Notes: generated by a model not told the origin, from the sequence alone. DNA of 64,000 bases from Litoditis marina (GCA_964036275.1 OZ038433.1:558001-622000); one strand, 5' to 3'. Counted from the stretch's first letter, positions 1 to 13,500 are shown. A program made the numbers and translations.

Positions 1-370
1 TCGTTAACCCTATCAGATGACCTTGTAACCCTTTTATTAACTACTTGGTAATCCTTGTAGAATTGGCTCATTTTTGTCAATTCACCTTGCCTTACAATAC
101 TAGCTCCATTTCTCTCCTGCATTACTGAGTGTCTATCGTGTGAAGGGGTTGTTGGCATCAAAAGGGCGATGACAAGATGGACCGAGTTGTTTTTTTTACT
201 CGGTTCTAGTCTGTTTTGATTAACATTGGCCCGATAGTAGGCTGGTTCTGTCGAAGGTTTGGTATATAATCACTTCTGTCGAAGGTGTTGTTCACGAATA
301 TTCCGGTGCGTTCCAAGAAAAAGTCATTTCCGTTCTTGACCAAATCCAAAATTGTAGTCTAATCTCTCAG

Positions 371-885
371 GTCTGTCTGTATTCCTGCCGACGTACTGAA
401 ATCTCGTCTGCAGACGGCGCCCGAGGGCAAATACCCCGACGGAATTCGTGGCGTTCTCAGAGAGGTTCTCAGAGAAGAGGGACCCAAGGCATTGTTCAAG
501 GTTAGTATTAGGTTGCTAATCGAGTTCAAAATTTCGAGTTTTTGAGTTTTGGGAAATGAGTTTACGAGTTCGACTCGACTCAGAAATGTTCGAGTTTTTT
601 TTCGAGTCGAGTTTTGAGTGTTTTCGAACCCAGACATGCCACTTTTTGAGTTCGAAATTTAATTTTTCGAGTTTCTGAGTTGGACGAAAAAACTGAATGG
701 TTCAAATGTAATATCGCTTTTTCACTTCTTTCCAATTCTTTGTTCTCTTTTCCGAAGCAATGCCTTTCATCTTCCAGGGTTTCACACCAGTGATGTTGCG
801 TGCATTCCCTGCCAATGCCGCGTGCTTCTTCGGTCTCGAATTGACGTTATCACTCTTCCGATACCTCGGATTGGGCAAGGAGTAA
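371..885 (+). CDS. dif-1: Mitochondrial carnitine/acylcarnitine-type carrier, C-terminal two exons (partial)
   Basis: Two exons are visible, 371-500 and 778-885, joined in phase; the 5' part lies outside the window. Together they encode about 79 residues. The first exon carries a mitochondrial-carrier signature, [20 protein letters not shown], typical of the start of a carrier repeat (Px[DE]xx[KR]x[RK]). The second exon, [20 protein letters not shown] and on to a TAA stop, matches the last transmembrane segment of SLC25A20-type carriers. I recall C. elegans DIF-1 as almost identical over this stretch. Family knowledge: these inner-membrane carriers exchange acylcarnitine for carnitine for beta-oxidation, and DIF-1 is needed to maintain differentiation in the worm embryo. 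The exon junctions are TCTCAG|G, AAG|GTTAGT and TTCCAG|GG. The 277-bp intron contains a degenerate copy of the CGAGTTTTT repeat. Family confidence is high; the substrate is inferred from homology. Confidence 0.9.
507..690. repeat. Degenerate CGAGTTTTT-type repeat in the dif-1 intron
   Basis: It starts with AGGTTGCTAATCGAG, a diverged form of the TAGGGTTGTTAATCGAG left end seen at 14351. It continues with irregular CGAG/TTTTGAG units and lacks a recognisable AACAACCCTA right end. It is the most decayed member of the four-copy family. Confidence 0.6.
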
Positions 886-959
886 ATCAACTTGTTCTAG
901 GTGTATAGTTTTTGTATAGCTAAATTATTTATGTGATTTAACCTTGATTGTGGCGGATG

Positions 960-1465
960 TGTAAAACGGATCGAGTACGGATAACTTATTGTATGATAAC
1001 ATAGAATCATTAAAGTGTTTATCAATACTTGTTTTATGAACTTTGTGTTGATCGGGGGTGTACTTGTTCTTCAATAGAACCACGACTTTTTCTTCAACTT
1101 TTACTTGCGCGAGTGTTGGGAATTGTATACGGCCGACACGTCTTCGATTACACAGCTTCTCTATTATGTACTCTCATAGCTACGAAACTTTTGCTCACAG
1201 GTTCGATTCCGGAGAGTGACATAAATTAATAAATTTGGCAACCCCTATGAGTTGTTGAAATGAATTCGAATTGCTGGAAATTTTATTATGATTTCGGACT
1301 AACAATGTTTAAAACGGATCGAGTACGAATAATTCATTTTATGGTACATGAAATATGAACATTGAACAAAATATTTTATGTTGATACAAAGCTGCACTTG
1401 TTCACCAACAGAACCACAACCTTTTCTTCAACTTGGACTCGTTGGACGACCGACGAAGACGCGAG
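960..1465. repeat. Tandem duplication of about 350 bp including a terminal coding exon
   Basis: The segment at about 960-1110 is repeated at about 1310-1460. Shared landmarks are AACGGATCGAGTAC, CTTGTTC(T/A)(T/C)CAA(T/C)AGAACCAC and TTTTCTTCAACTT. On the minus strand both copies encode a VEEKVVVLL(K/V)NK peptide, so the last exon of the small zinc-ribbon gene has been copied. The copy nearer the window start also stays open for several dozen codons beyond that peptide. Confidence 0.7.
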
Positions 1466-2736
1466 AAGAGCGTATGACCGCAGGGTATACTGGAAATAAA
1501 CAACATCAAGGAAAACTAGACCGCTGTTCCTAGTTCCTACCTAACCGTAAATTCACTTTTTCATATATGAATAAATGAGATTCGTGCCTATACACAAGGC
1601 ATTACTTAGCAATTGAGATATTTCTTATTCTACGTTCGATTTGAAGAAAAAGAAAGAAGAAGAAGAGAAAAGAAGACTTAATGTATTTCGAAGACTAACC
1701 CTAGCGGCCACGGCGATATTGGCCGTCCAAAGGTGGTCTTGTTGTGCAGCATTGTAGGCCTGCGTACACTGCTCATCGGTCAGGTATTGGAACTTGGAGG
1801 TAGTTGGAATGAGCCGCCTCTGAAAATTGGATGATTGCCAAAGGTGCTGACACTCAACTCACACAATTGCCAGCCGCTCACAGATTCTACATGATTTTTC
1901 AAGAAAGTATTTATTTTTTCAACTAAACATAACAAATTCCTGATTTTAACTACATAATACATGATCATTATTGTAGCTTTCTTTTGCTTTTCTTATTTAA
2001 CTCATATTATTCTATTATATCTGTATTTTTCTCTTTAATGTCAGAGAGACACAGAGAATCATCCTGTCAGCGACCTCATTCGATTCCATACTCTCTTGAT
2101 TTTGTAGCTGGCCAATTGCAGAAAATCGGCGCAAAGTTTTTGGGGAGTCGCCAAAAACTAATCGCACAACAGCGGTACACGAAATTCATCTTAAAACATC
2201 CGGCGCTGTCCATGATTACTTGGCGCCAGCCGAGTGATAACTACCACAACTTATATAAATATTAACACTGAAATTTCTCAACTTAACCGAGGACAGTTAC
2301 AATCGATAATAATAGCACAAGCTTTATTTACTAACCAAATCATCCCTTAGCACGCAGAGTATCATCTGAATTTGTCCGTCGGGCGAGTTGACTGGGATCG
2401 CAACTCGGAAGGACAACTGCACTGGTTGCAGCTTTTTCTGCGCTGAAAGGTATCGAAATGAAAGAGTTTCCAATAAATTACAGAGAAGTTTCTTTATTTC
2501 TTTCCTTCTTTTGATAACTTCGCTTTTAAATCTTTGGTTCGATAAATATTATATTCTATTCCAAGTGGCCGATATCAGCGACTTTGAGAGAGATGCAAAC
2601 GTGAACACCAACCTTCCAGACAATGTGAGCACCATAACTTTGTCTTTCGCGGATAGTTGAACTCCTTCTTGCAGGCGGGACACCAAACAATCCAGAACAG
2701 AGGATCCAGAAAACTATCCGATTTCCAATCAGTCAT
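1376..2736 (-). CDS. Small zinc-ribbon-like protein, four exons
   Basis: Model: exons 2736-2613, 2442-2336, 1819-1700 and 1489-1376,  all junction phases agreeing, giving 154 residues. The start ATG at 2736 lies 16 bases after a TTTTTCAG acceptor, consistent with spliced-leader addition. Exon 1 contains WCPACKKEFNYPRKTKLWCS followed by HC, so a CxxC-x13-CxxC metal-binding pair at residues 19-38. The middle contains SFRVAIPVNSPDGQIQMIL, and the C-terminus VEEKVVVLLVNK. I do not recognise the family; a zinc ribbon is inferred from the cysteine spacing only. The gene follows the stop codon of the long upstream gene (3030) on the same strand by about 0.3 kb, which suggests a two-gene operon. The terminal exon exists in a second nearby copy, so an alternative 3' end is possible. 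A readthrough stop just after exon 2 (GTTAGTAAATAA) is an alternative ending. Confidence 0.5.
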
Positions 2737-2752
2737 ACTGACTGTTGACACA

Positions 2753-2760
2753 CTGAAAAA
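2753..2760 (-). promoter_or_regulatory. Candidate spliced-leader acceptor
   Basis: TTTTTCAG on the minus strand, 16 bases upstream of the ATG at 2736 and about 240 bases after the upstream poly(A) signal. The spacing resembles that of downstream genes in nematode operons. Confidence 0.4.
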
Positions 2761-2994
2761 TCAACATCGACCGTGGACCGAAAAAGTTTGTGAAGGCTAG
2801 TTTTAGTATAACGTCTCCACAGCGACATACTACATATGACCTACTCCTGCCGAGGCCTCGACCACTGACACTAAGACATCCTGGAGGTGCAGAGGCCGAA
2901 ACGATGTAACTTTATACTAATCAATAATCAAATTCATAGATAGTCTTAGTTCATTCAACTTTTTTTAGTTAAGTTCATCTTATTTAACCAAATG

Positions 2995-3000
2995 TTTATT
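2995..3000 (-). terminator. AATAAA polyadenylation signal of the upstream minus-strand gene
   Basis: AATAAA on the minus strand about 30 bases beyond the TGA at 3032-3030. It supports that stop codon as the real end of the long gene rather than continuation into the next exons. Confidence 0.6.
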
Positions 3001-3029
3001 TAATATGTAGGTACCAGCACGATAAACTC

Positions 3030-3869
3030 TCAATTGTAAACCAACTTTTGCATAATGTATTTTGCTCCCGGCTTCAATGTGAGCGCGAATTCCATCTCCT
3101 GTTGCAGCGAAATGTCGGAAACTAGACAATCTGACCAGATACGCTTTTTGGCCAGACCGAGCTCTTCTTCATTTCTTACCTGAAAAATATATAGAAGTTC
3201 AACGAGACTTCGAGGGCAATATTCCACTTTTTATTCTCAGATTTTTACTTGCATTTTCTTACGTTTCTTCACTTTATACACTTTTACTAATAATCACATT
3301 ATCCTTTTTCGTAAGTCCCGAGCATTTTAGAGAAAACTCACAGAAAGAAATATTGCGAAACCACTTTCTAACTATGTAAAATGTAATATTCAATCAATAA
3401 ATCAAATAAACTTACATTTCAATTACTACTTCAATAAATTATTCTATTCTATTCTAAAAATCTATACCTTCGCCAATAGACTGTTTATTGAGGGAACATT
3501 TGCACCACGAGCGACCGGCTGCACAGCAACTACATTTTCCGCAGGACAGGCTGGAAATACGAGGGTTAAAGAAGGACGATTATGTGGACCAATCTCAACG
3601 CTTCGGTCCTATAAACTGCAATACCTTTTTCGATTATAGTTCAAATGACCGATGCGTCGGGATTGAGCCACTCAATCGTCCTCCATTGAATGATTTTCCT
3701 CAATATTTTGATCTATCATGAAATGCACAGGTTTTGCAGGTAAACGAATTGACAGGCAATCGTTATCTCAATTGGAGGACGTCCTTGGACTTCTGAAGGT
3801 AAACGTGGTTGCACTACATGACTCTCGGTGTACATGATCACAAGATCTAAAGTTCCGTACAAGCTTGCG

Positions 3870-3949
<80 letters not shown>

Positions 3950-6900
3950 GTTGTTGTTGTTGTTGTTGTTGTTATATTAATATGTACCAGCTTGCGGTTG
4001 CCTCGGCTCCTCTTGAACAGCAATTGCTGCTGCGGCCGTGGTTGCGACCGACCGCGACCTTGCGACCGACCGCTGAAAAACATAAATTATGTTATACTGT
4101 TATTAAATTGTTCAGTCACGTTAAACACGTTAAAGAGAGCAGAACTCAGAAACGTTGACAAGGTGCACGATTCCTCATTAGAATGATAATACAACGTGAC
4201 TAATAAATTTACTTCCATATTGCGCAGCATCGATAAACGACCGCGACAGCACTGCCTACTGACCTTACTGAGATATACTTCTTAACCAAAAGTAGTGCTC
4301 TAACGTATTCAGTTAGTACTCAATTGTGGTTGTTAACACGTGGTTTCCCCGTCGTCTAGAACACTAGAACACCATCATTTTAAAAGCCTGGCAGAAATTT
4401 AAGAGAAAGCAGTTGCAATATTTCAGTGATTTGTTTCCGAATAGCCAGGAATATTCTAAATGGTGTCCCATTTTTGCCAATATTAATATTTCTAGGCAAA
4501 ATCATGTTTCACTCAGAAAACGAATTCAGTTTTCCTCAATGGACGAAGCTCACTGGCTGAACCGAAATAGGCACCAACCGTCTGGCTGGAGCCAACTTTG
4601 CAAATTTACAATCAGTTTTTAGTGGGTATTTCCTGGGTTCTTTCACTTCTTAATAATATTCATACATATTATTTGAACCGTCGGTTCAATTGATATTCCA
4701 TTAAACATGAACAGAACTAACCGTTGATTTGCCAACGTCCTTGCCATTGACAGCTGGTGGCCCTCTTCCCGCCTCCTCAGCTGCTCCGTTACCGTTACTG
4801 ACAGTTGCCGATAACTGTCTCCCAGCCTTCTAGAAGAGAATTTATATAAATAACATGTAACAAAAAAAATAAAGAATTATAATTCGCACTGTATGATCAC
4901 GATACGACGAAATAGCTCATTGATATAAGACGCTCCAATCTAAATGGTTTCCATTTTAGATAATTTCTTGGAAAACCTCAAAATATTGTGCATCATCAGA
5001 CTTGTCCGATATTTTTTCTGAAATGTCCAATTCTTCTAATTCTTGTGTCGCTCTCATTTGGAGCGCAGATAAAACTACCGAATATTTGTATGTTTCAAAA
5101 TCCTCTGCCACAATTATTTTCCTTTCAGAACATTATAACACACGTTTTCGCAGTTGAAAACAGTGTGAAAAAATGTGCCCAGAAAATTGTAGTGTGAAAA
5201 ATTGGGCCCAAAAAATTGAAGTGTGAAAAATTGTGCCCAAAAAATGGAAGTGTGAAAAATTGTGACACATTTGTTTCTCTAAAGAGAGGTACTTTGCACT
5301 TTGTATGTCTCTCGCGCGATAGTGCTGTGATACTCTTTGACACAGCTCTCAATGATCCGTATCTTGTTATGGTTTCAAATCCTGCGGATCTGTCTCGCAT
5401 GTTCTTTCTCTGCGTCTCTTTTTCTAATTGGGCGATGCCCTCAATGCGCGCTCGTTTCTCTGCGTCTCATTGCTCTAATCGCCAATACTAGATACGGCGC
5501 AGTCAGGGGGGTATGGAAGGAAACATTAGTATCGCGCGAGTGGTTCAGTAATAACCTCTCTTGCTGGAACATGTACAATATTTCGAAAAGTGAAAAAATG
5601 TGCCCAAAAAATTATAGTGTGAAAAATTGGGCCCAAAAAATTGAAGTGTGAAAAATTGTGACACAATTTTTTGAGAGATTTGTGAAAACTGCAATTTTTT
5701 GTGACACACTTTTTTTCAATTTCCTGAATCGGGACACAGCGATTCGATCGTTTGGTTTTTAGTTTAAACTTCAAATAAATGGGGACTACCCGATGTCCAA
5801 TCAGAAATAATTTTAAAAAAGTGATAACTCTTCGATGGTTAAAAGTCTCATCCTAAAAATTTCATGAAATCACTAGGATTTCCTGATTTCCGAAACCATT
5901 TAGATTGGAGCGTCTTATATTATCACATTTGAAGTAAAGTACATCATATTCAACTCAAATAAATGCTCTCAACGTTCATTTACAGCCTAACACTCGTAGT
6001 TATATCTGAAAAACATACATCTAACATATTCGAGAAGAGCGGGAAATGTTTTTCTGAAAACTTTCTATGCCCTTAACGAATGAGAACCAGGCTAACTTGA
6101 TAAGGTCTTGATCGATCATCTAGATGCAATTTGTGTTGGAAACAAGCATAACAGCATTCTAGCTCATAGTTTTAATCCAGGAGGCTGAAAAAAGAATAAT
6201 CTGACGATCAACCCACCCTTTTCTCCCTCATCGCCCGAATCTGCTCAATGGTAACTACCGTAGTCGACTCCAAAAGACCGCCGTCCAATAACTAGAAATA
6301 TTTTGTAAATCCTATTTTCGCAGAAACATCAGTCCGAAGATCTTCCACATTAATCTCAAACCATCATGACATTCAATATTCCGCAAATCTGGCCGCATTA
6401 ATACTGCCTACTCCGTCTTCTTTATTGTTTCGAAGCTTTCACATGAAACATCATAACAATAGTGATGAAGGTTAATTTGTAAGTGAAGAAAGTGGAACCA
6501 ACCGCATCAAAAGATTCGACTGACGAGAAACTGTCCCTCCGAACTCTGGAGACTGTGCGAGGGGGCGGGCTCGGCGCAGAGAAGTCTTCCATCTACAACA
6601 AGTTACACTCATACTAGATTAACTATTATATTAACTGGTTGTATTACTAGAATTCTCTTTTATATTTAACTTTAATGATAAAAACCAAATTTGCATTCAG
6701 TTTTTTCTTTAATATATTTAAATGCACCTCCTATGCTAGCCCTATAACGCCGATAATGCGCAATCATCTCAATTTCACCATAATTAGCTACTTCAAGGAA
6801 AAGCGAAACTAACGACGTGTGTACCGTACAAAACAGAATGAAAGTTTTCTTACCAACTCCCGTTGAAGAACTTCACGTGGCAGTCGATTCAATTTCTTCC

Positions 6901-9900
6901 CGACCTGCCCTTCTGAGAAAAAAAAAGATAAATTCGGTCTCGAAAATTAGGATTTCGATCAAACAAAAAAGCTGGTTTTTGGCGGGTGAAAGAGTTATGT
7001 TCACTCATTGAATGAGCGAAATACTGGGCCTTCGTTCGCTTTTGTAATAGTTTGAAGGAAAACGTACTGTTTGCCGGCGGTTTTGCGGCGCTGCCAGACG
7101 GTCCTACCGGCCCAAAGAATTCATCGTCTATCGAATCATGGAAACGGACTTCCGACTGAAACTATTCACTTTTTAACATCTAATTTCAAGTAACTTATAT
7201 ATATTCTCCTTTCTCTCTCTTTCATGAATCATTATGATTATTCGTCTTCCTTTCACTCTATTTTTTCATCGGTTCAATGAAAACTCAGTTTTATGATGGT
7301 GTAATAAAGTTTTTTTCGCGAAAGATATCCAAGAGAACTTGAGAGCTCACAGTTCGAAAAAAAAACAGTAAAATAAACGGGCGGTGCGGTTAACACCCTT
7401 GCGATTGAGTGGAGTACGTAGGAAATGGTTGCTTTAGCCTGCTTTTCGATTGTAAAAATGACAACTATATCATTTGGTATAAAAATTAGGCGGATTTTTC
7501 CAACATAGTAGAGAAGGCAGCCCATTTTTGGACAAATCTTCGTTAGTGATTGTTCGGTGTCATGAAAAAGTGAATAAAAATGTTTTCGAAATACTTATGT
7601 TCTAAGAAATTGGGTGAATAGGAAAGGGGACGAGGGTGAAAGGGGACGAGGGGGGGACGAGGGTGAAAGGGGACGGGGGGTATGGCAAAGGGGACGAGGG
7701 CTGAGGCAAAGGGGACGAGGGGTGGACTGATAATTAGAGCGAAATCTAGTCAAATTTAGTTTTCGATTACTCCATAATACTTTTCTTGTTCTGTATCTTT
7801 ATTATTGATTCATCTTTTCCCCTTTCTACGATACCTAAGAGTGTTTTTTTGCCTTTTCCCTCGTCCCCTTTGCCTCAGCCCTCGTCCCCTTTGCCATACC
7901 CCCCGTCCCCTTTCACCCTCGTCCCCCCTCGTCCCCTTTCACCCTCGTCCCCTTTCCTATTGGCCAAGAAATTGTTATCCGAAAATCTTGGCACAATGCC
8001 AATGCGTCTCAGTGGGAATGAAAAGAACTATATATGGACTCACGTTGCCCTGTTTCGTCGCCGTTCGTGAAGATGTACTCGGACCAACCGGAGAATGGCT
8101 CGAACCAGCTGGTACAGGGGGAACCGGCTGCGACATCTAAGATCGTTCGATAAGCAAATAACAACTAATAAAGAATAAAAAATATTGTAATATTGTTCGA
8201 AAACGTATATTGTGTGTTAGGAGCGTAACCAGTTTCCCATCTACAATCCCTATTCAATGTTATTCATTGTTATTATGCACAAAAATCACACAGTATATCA
8301 CCCCTATATTGTGCAGATTTACTGTATGCTGAATTTCACGACTCTTGTTCGTTTAGCCGTTCCGTCTCAACCATTATGATGACTTCGTAAAAAGGTTTTC
8401 CTAGAGAAAACTTTTCTCGGTGAAAAGGTCATGTTTTTGTATGATAATTTCAACTTTCTAGTTTTTCTTCTAATTTAATACGAACAAGTCCAACTTGCCT
8501 GTACAGACTGACTATGAAGAAGACCATAAAGAGCGCTGGTACAACGATCAACTTGACTCGGCTGGCTGCTCTCTACAAAGCAGAAAATGCACATAAGCAA
8601 GGTCATAATAGTCTAGGAAAAGGAATTTACTCTTCCTTCGAGAATCTTTTCTTACTATTCCTGGCCATTTAGTCACTGCAGATCTGCGACGTTTAGATTC
8701 TATTATTCGCTTGCATTCCGTTTCCGAATCTCATAAACGCCAGAGTCCATAGAAATAAATGAAGTCTTTTTCAAGCTGAAATTTTCTATCAAATATAAAT
8801 AAGAATGAGACGTGACCGATTAAACAGAAGTATATAGTTCCTGACTAACATCGACATAAATATTACTAGGTGATTTTGAAGGTAATCACATGTTAAAACA
8901 GAAGGGGAAAGTACATACCTGTTTCTGTTTCATCTGGGTTGACGTCTATGTTTCCTCCACTTTTTTCCGTAATCGGCGTGGAATGCGCGACAGGCGCCTC
9001 ATCTGCACATAACAAAGTAAAAAGACAAAACAATAAATTACATAAATTACAGTTACTGAATTAAATTATACGTCGATGTTCAAAGTAATATTCTGGTCAC
9101 GGAACTTTCCAACCGGCTCTAATAGGTTTTCCTAGAAAATTTTTTTGACCTCCACTTCGAAAATATTGAACTGCGTTTTCTGATGTACAAGATCTGAGCA
9201 AACTACAGAACCTGTATTCTCGATAGACGTCAATGGCTGGTTTCCCTCTGCTCTTCCAGCGACTGAACTGAATGGCTGGCCGCATCCCAACTCTTGCAAC
9301 TTATCGGCACATCTTCTGAAATGTATAGAAATGAGCGCTCAATGACTTGAATTAAACTTACCAACTGGTCACAGACAAAGACATATAGTTGTTTGCTGAA
9401 TGCCGAGCAGATGTAACATTATTCCCGAGCATGACTAAGTGGGCATAGAAAACACAAACCCTAGTCACCTAAAATCGACGTTCACTTACATTGCTTAAGA
9501 GTTCAAGTTTGGTGTTCAACTATGTTGCTCCAAATGATATATGACAGAGTGAAAGAACTTCTTCATACTTTTGTGTCGGCGGCAGATACATAGAGCAAGG
9601 TCTGATCATTATTGTGTGCGATGCGTGCAGTACACATACATGATCGATAACTACCTTTCTGGATAGATCTGTTGAAGAATGCAAAAGTCTGAAGGAGCCC
9701 TAAATACTCACTTGGCTATCTTGGTGGCGCGAGCGTGATCTGCCGGGACCTCCATGAGCCAACTGCGAGTGACTTGACGCTCGATCTCGTGCATCGTCAT
9801 ACACGACTCGCCCATTCTACGCACATACGGATGTATGTTTGCCGCTAGTATCACACTTCCGGGCTGGAAATGTGGATTTTGTAACTGTTCACAACAATCT

Positions 9901-10484
9901 CCGCCATTCAAACGGAAGCAAACTCCACGAAGCATGACCGCCAGAGCAGTCTGCGTCGGAAATGTACTTCTAATCTGTTAGAACAGAAGAATTCAAAACA
10001 CGGACTATCTTCTTTCCACAATCGAGAGAATTAACATATGCTTAGTTTTGATTTCAAACCATTCGGTTTCACGAATCTTCAATCGAAAACGGGCTTCCTT
10101 GTGGTAGGATTTTGACAACTTAAAACCTTTTCGTAGGTGAATAGTCATATTTCTGACATTTTGAGTATTTTGGAGATGAAACTTTTTCGTATTTGAATAG
10201 AGTGTCAAACCTTGAACTGCTCGGCGATATCGGCAGCAGTTTCTCCCCAACAGAACAGGTCCACCAGACAATCGGACACCTTGTCCAATACGCTCGCATC
10301 GCATGAACACAACGTGGCCTCCACGTCACAGGAGGCAACTCGAGCCAGCTGCTTCGTCCTGCAGAATATAGATTTTCATATTTTTATCTCTCTCTCTCTC
10401 TAGATCAGAGGCGAAACGGTGTTGCAATATCCTGATTCCTAACCACAATACAATACTCACATAACATAAACTATTCCCTTTTTT

Positions 10485-10555
<71 letters not shown>

Positions 10556-13500
10556 GTCTTTCTCTCTCTCTCTAGGCAATTCCATTGGTATTTGAAGAAA
10601 ACAGAGCCGAATCATGAAGATGTACTTCATTTTAAAACCTAAAACTCCCTATACGACCCCCAACCTGATAAAAGATCGAAGAGACATACCAGATATTCAC
10701 ATCGACAGATTATTAAAGAGTAAACTATTCGAAACAATGAGCTTCACTATGTAGAGTATTATTATCTAACTCCTGCCGCTTGAAAAACCCCTACCGATTC
10801 GGAGTAGCATCCCATAACCGCAACAGAATACAGCCGACGTTCATGCGGTAGACAGCTAGGACCTGGAACGATTCGAATGGAGCTGACCCAAAAGTTTACA
10901 TAGTTTGTAACCAATACGATTTCTCCCTTCTAAAAAATGAAATTTGCTGTAAAACGTGTGACGGTGTGACTCGTTTCTTTTTGAAAATCTCTCAGCTTCA
11001 AAAATCAATCTCATTTTCAAGGTATTACTTGCGAGTCATTCCAAGTGGTCACGCCTAGAATCAGCAAAAAGAACAAATACTTTACAAAGTCTCAGCTACT
11101 TCGATTGAAACGTCTATTGGAGTGCATCATTATATGATCCCAAAAACCAAGGATCCTCATCAAAAACGTACCTGTGCGAAATAGTTGAAATATCGATTTG
11201 TTTTGCAGTCTGCGTTGCGTGCAGCATGTTCTTCCGTTGAAATGAGGGTGTGAGTCTTGAAGGCAACTATATTGTCCAATTTCTCCAGTTCACTCGCAGA
11301 CAATCTGAAATAATTAATGATAAAAAATCTCTCGAAGTAGACATACGAGGTACGACAGACAAAAGTTTTACGAATGAACCAAAACATCATCACTGGTCTA
11401 AATTCTGAATGCAAAATAGAAATTACCCCAGAAAGAAGAAAGAAATTACTTTTATCTGTTCTGCGGGGGTGATGATAATACTACCAACCACAATATTGCA
11501 AATAGACAGCTGGCTGAACTTTAGTAACCTCGGCTGAATGGCCTGAAAATTTGTAACAAAATTTGTTAGTCGTAATATGAGCACGCTGAACGAGTGGCGC
11601 AATTTGGCCAGATCACAACACATTTCAATCATAATAACTAACAATAGCTTTCTCAAATAAACAAGACAATAAAATTGCCAACTAACCGGGCCTGCGGTGC
11701 CGTATAGGGCGGTTTTTTGCCACTGGCTTGCTCGAGGAATCGACGATCTTTTTCTTGTTTGAAATCATCTTGGTTCGAGTCTGTTGGAGAGAGCGTGGAC
11801 TGCAGCTCCATCGAAAATGTACGCAAATCTTCTACCTATAATACATAACTATAAATACGGATTCAATGAGAGTTAACCAATTTATTATACATTCAGGGTA
11901 GGCGGCCGCCACACAGGTTCAAAATAAACTCTTCATTGATGGTGAGAAATCGTGTTGTACGAGCATGGAAAGAACGACATAAAAGTCTTATCACACCATA
12001 CTCCGGTTGGAGCATACTATTTTGTTGTCTACTAAACACCATTAAAACTAGAAACATTAGTGGTTAGTAGTAGTGAATGGTTATATAAAATTAGATAAAA
12101 CGAGTTATTTCCCCAAAACTGACCCGTTGCCAGTCCTCATCTGTCACTGTATTATTGTCAGCCGTGGCGGCTTTCCACTGTTTCAAACCGACTTGCTTGT
12201 CCCAAACAATCGCATGGTTGCCCATAACTCCTTTGCGGAAGGAAAGACAGGCGCTGTTCCCTATTTGAACTACCTGAAACAATCCATCATATAACACTTT
12301 AAGACAACAACTTACAGCTATATACAAATGAACAAAGTATCTAAAACAAATTTAGCCTCGCCATCGCCATCGCCATATTATATCTTGTCTATGGCTATCC
12401 GATCACTCAGAGGTGGAAGTGAAAGGTTTCAAAAGCCTCAATGATGATTGAATTGAATTCATGTCAGAAAGATAACGAGTAACAACGATGAGAGAGGGTT
12501 CTTTCCAGATTGCAGTCGACATGAGCATTACGTACTGCGGTTACGCCGGAGTCATTACCACACACCGAACATTCTACAAAAATTCCTTTTATTCGTTCAA
12601 AATTTGAGTAAATTCATGATTTTGCACAGAAAAACGGCAACTCTTCCCGATATAAATTCAATATCAGTGGGAAAAATACGCTCGTTGTGTTATTTTTTCC
12701 CGGCTATTTCGAAATGTTACTGCAGAGTTTGGTTGAAAACAAACGCAAGGAATAAGAATGAGAGAAATAATGAGAAAGTAAATGACTAACATTCGACCGG
12801 TGTATCCGTAATACGTCGTACATCTGACAGTTTTGCAGAAAGCTGTCTGCCCCGTGGCCTGCCTGCAGGCGAAGTCTGCTGCTTTCCGTTCGGTCCTTAA
12901 CGAAAATTGTAAGTTTAGGCCTACAACTTTTTCCATCATTGTATAACATTCGTAATAATAATTAAACAATGAAAACTTCAACATTAAGCTTCCAAAACAA
13001 ACGGCCAATATCAATTGTAACCGGCGTCAAATGTAACCACCGAAAGTCAAGTTTGTCCAAGATGGATAGGACTGAATCTGTCTAAAACAATTACCAAAGC
13101 TCACTCGTGTACGTTTCTCTAAATTTCACTCGGAAGTCCCTTACCTTGGTTCCATTTTACCCGACTAAAATTTCATTATTGGTGGTTACATTTGACGGCG
13201 GTTACAGCATGGTTACATTTGACAATGGTTACAAATGACATTGGCCAAAACGACAAACCGATGGTGGTGACCAGTATTTTTCAGAAGATTTTTCATGGAG
13301 AAATCAACGTTGGGAAGTATTGCCTCCACAATGATCAAAATTCCAAATTCTGGATGCTTTTGTTACAGAAATATATATATTTCACTGAAAATTAAGTTAT
13401 AACCTAATTTTGAATATTCGGGTATAGGAGAGGGCTTGAATTTTAAAAAAAAACTAAGCTATAGGGTTCTTTTATTTCGAAGCAGGCCGGCGTATGTCAC

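Noticed and set aside
3847..4158. Poly-Ile, poly-Tyr and poly-Cys frames
   Set aside because: Translation of the (ATT)n(GTT)n microsatellite.
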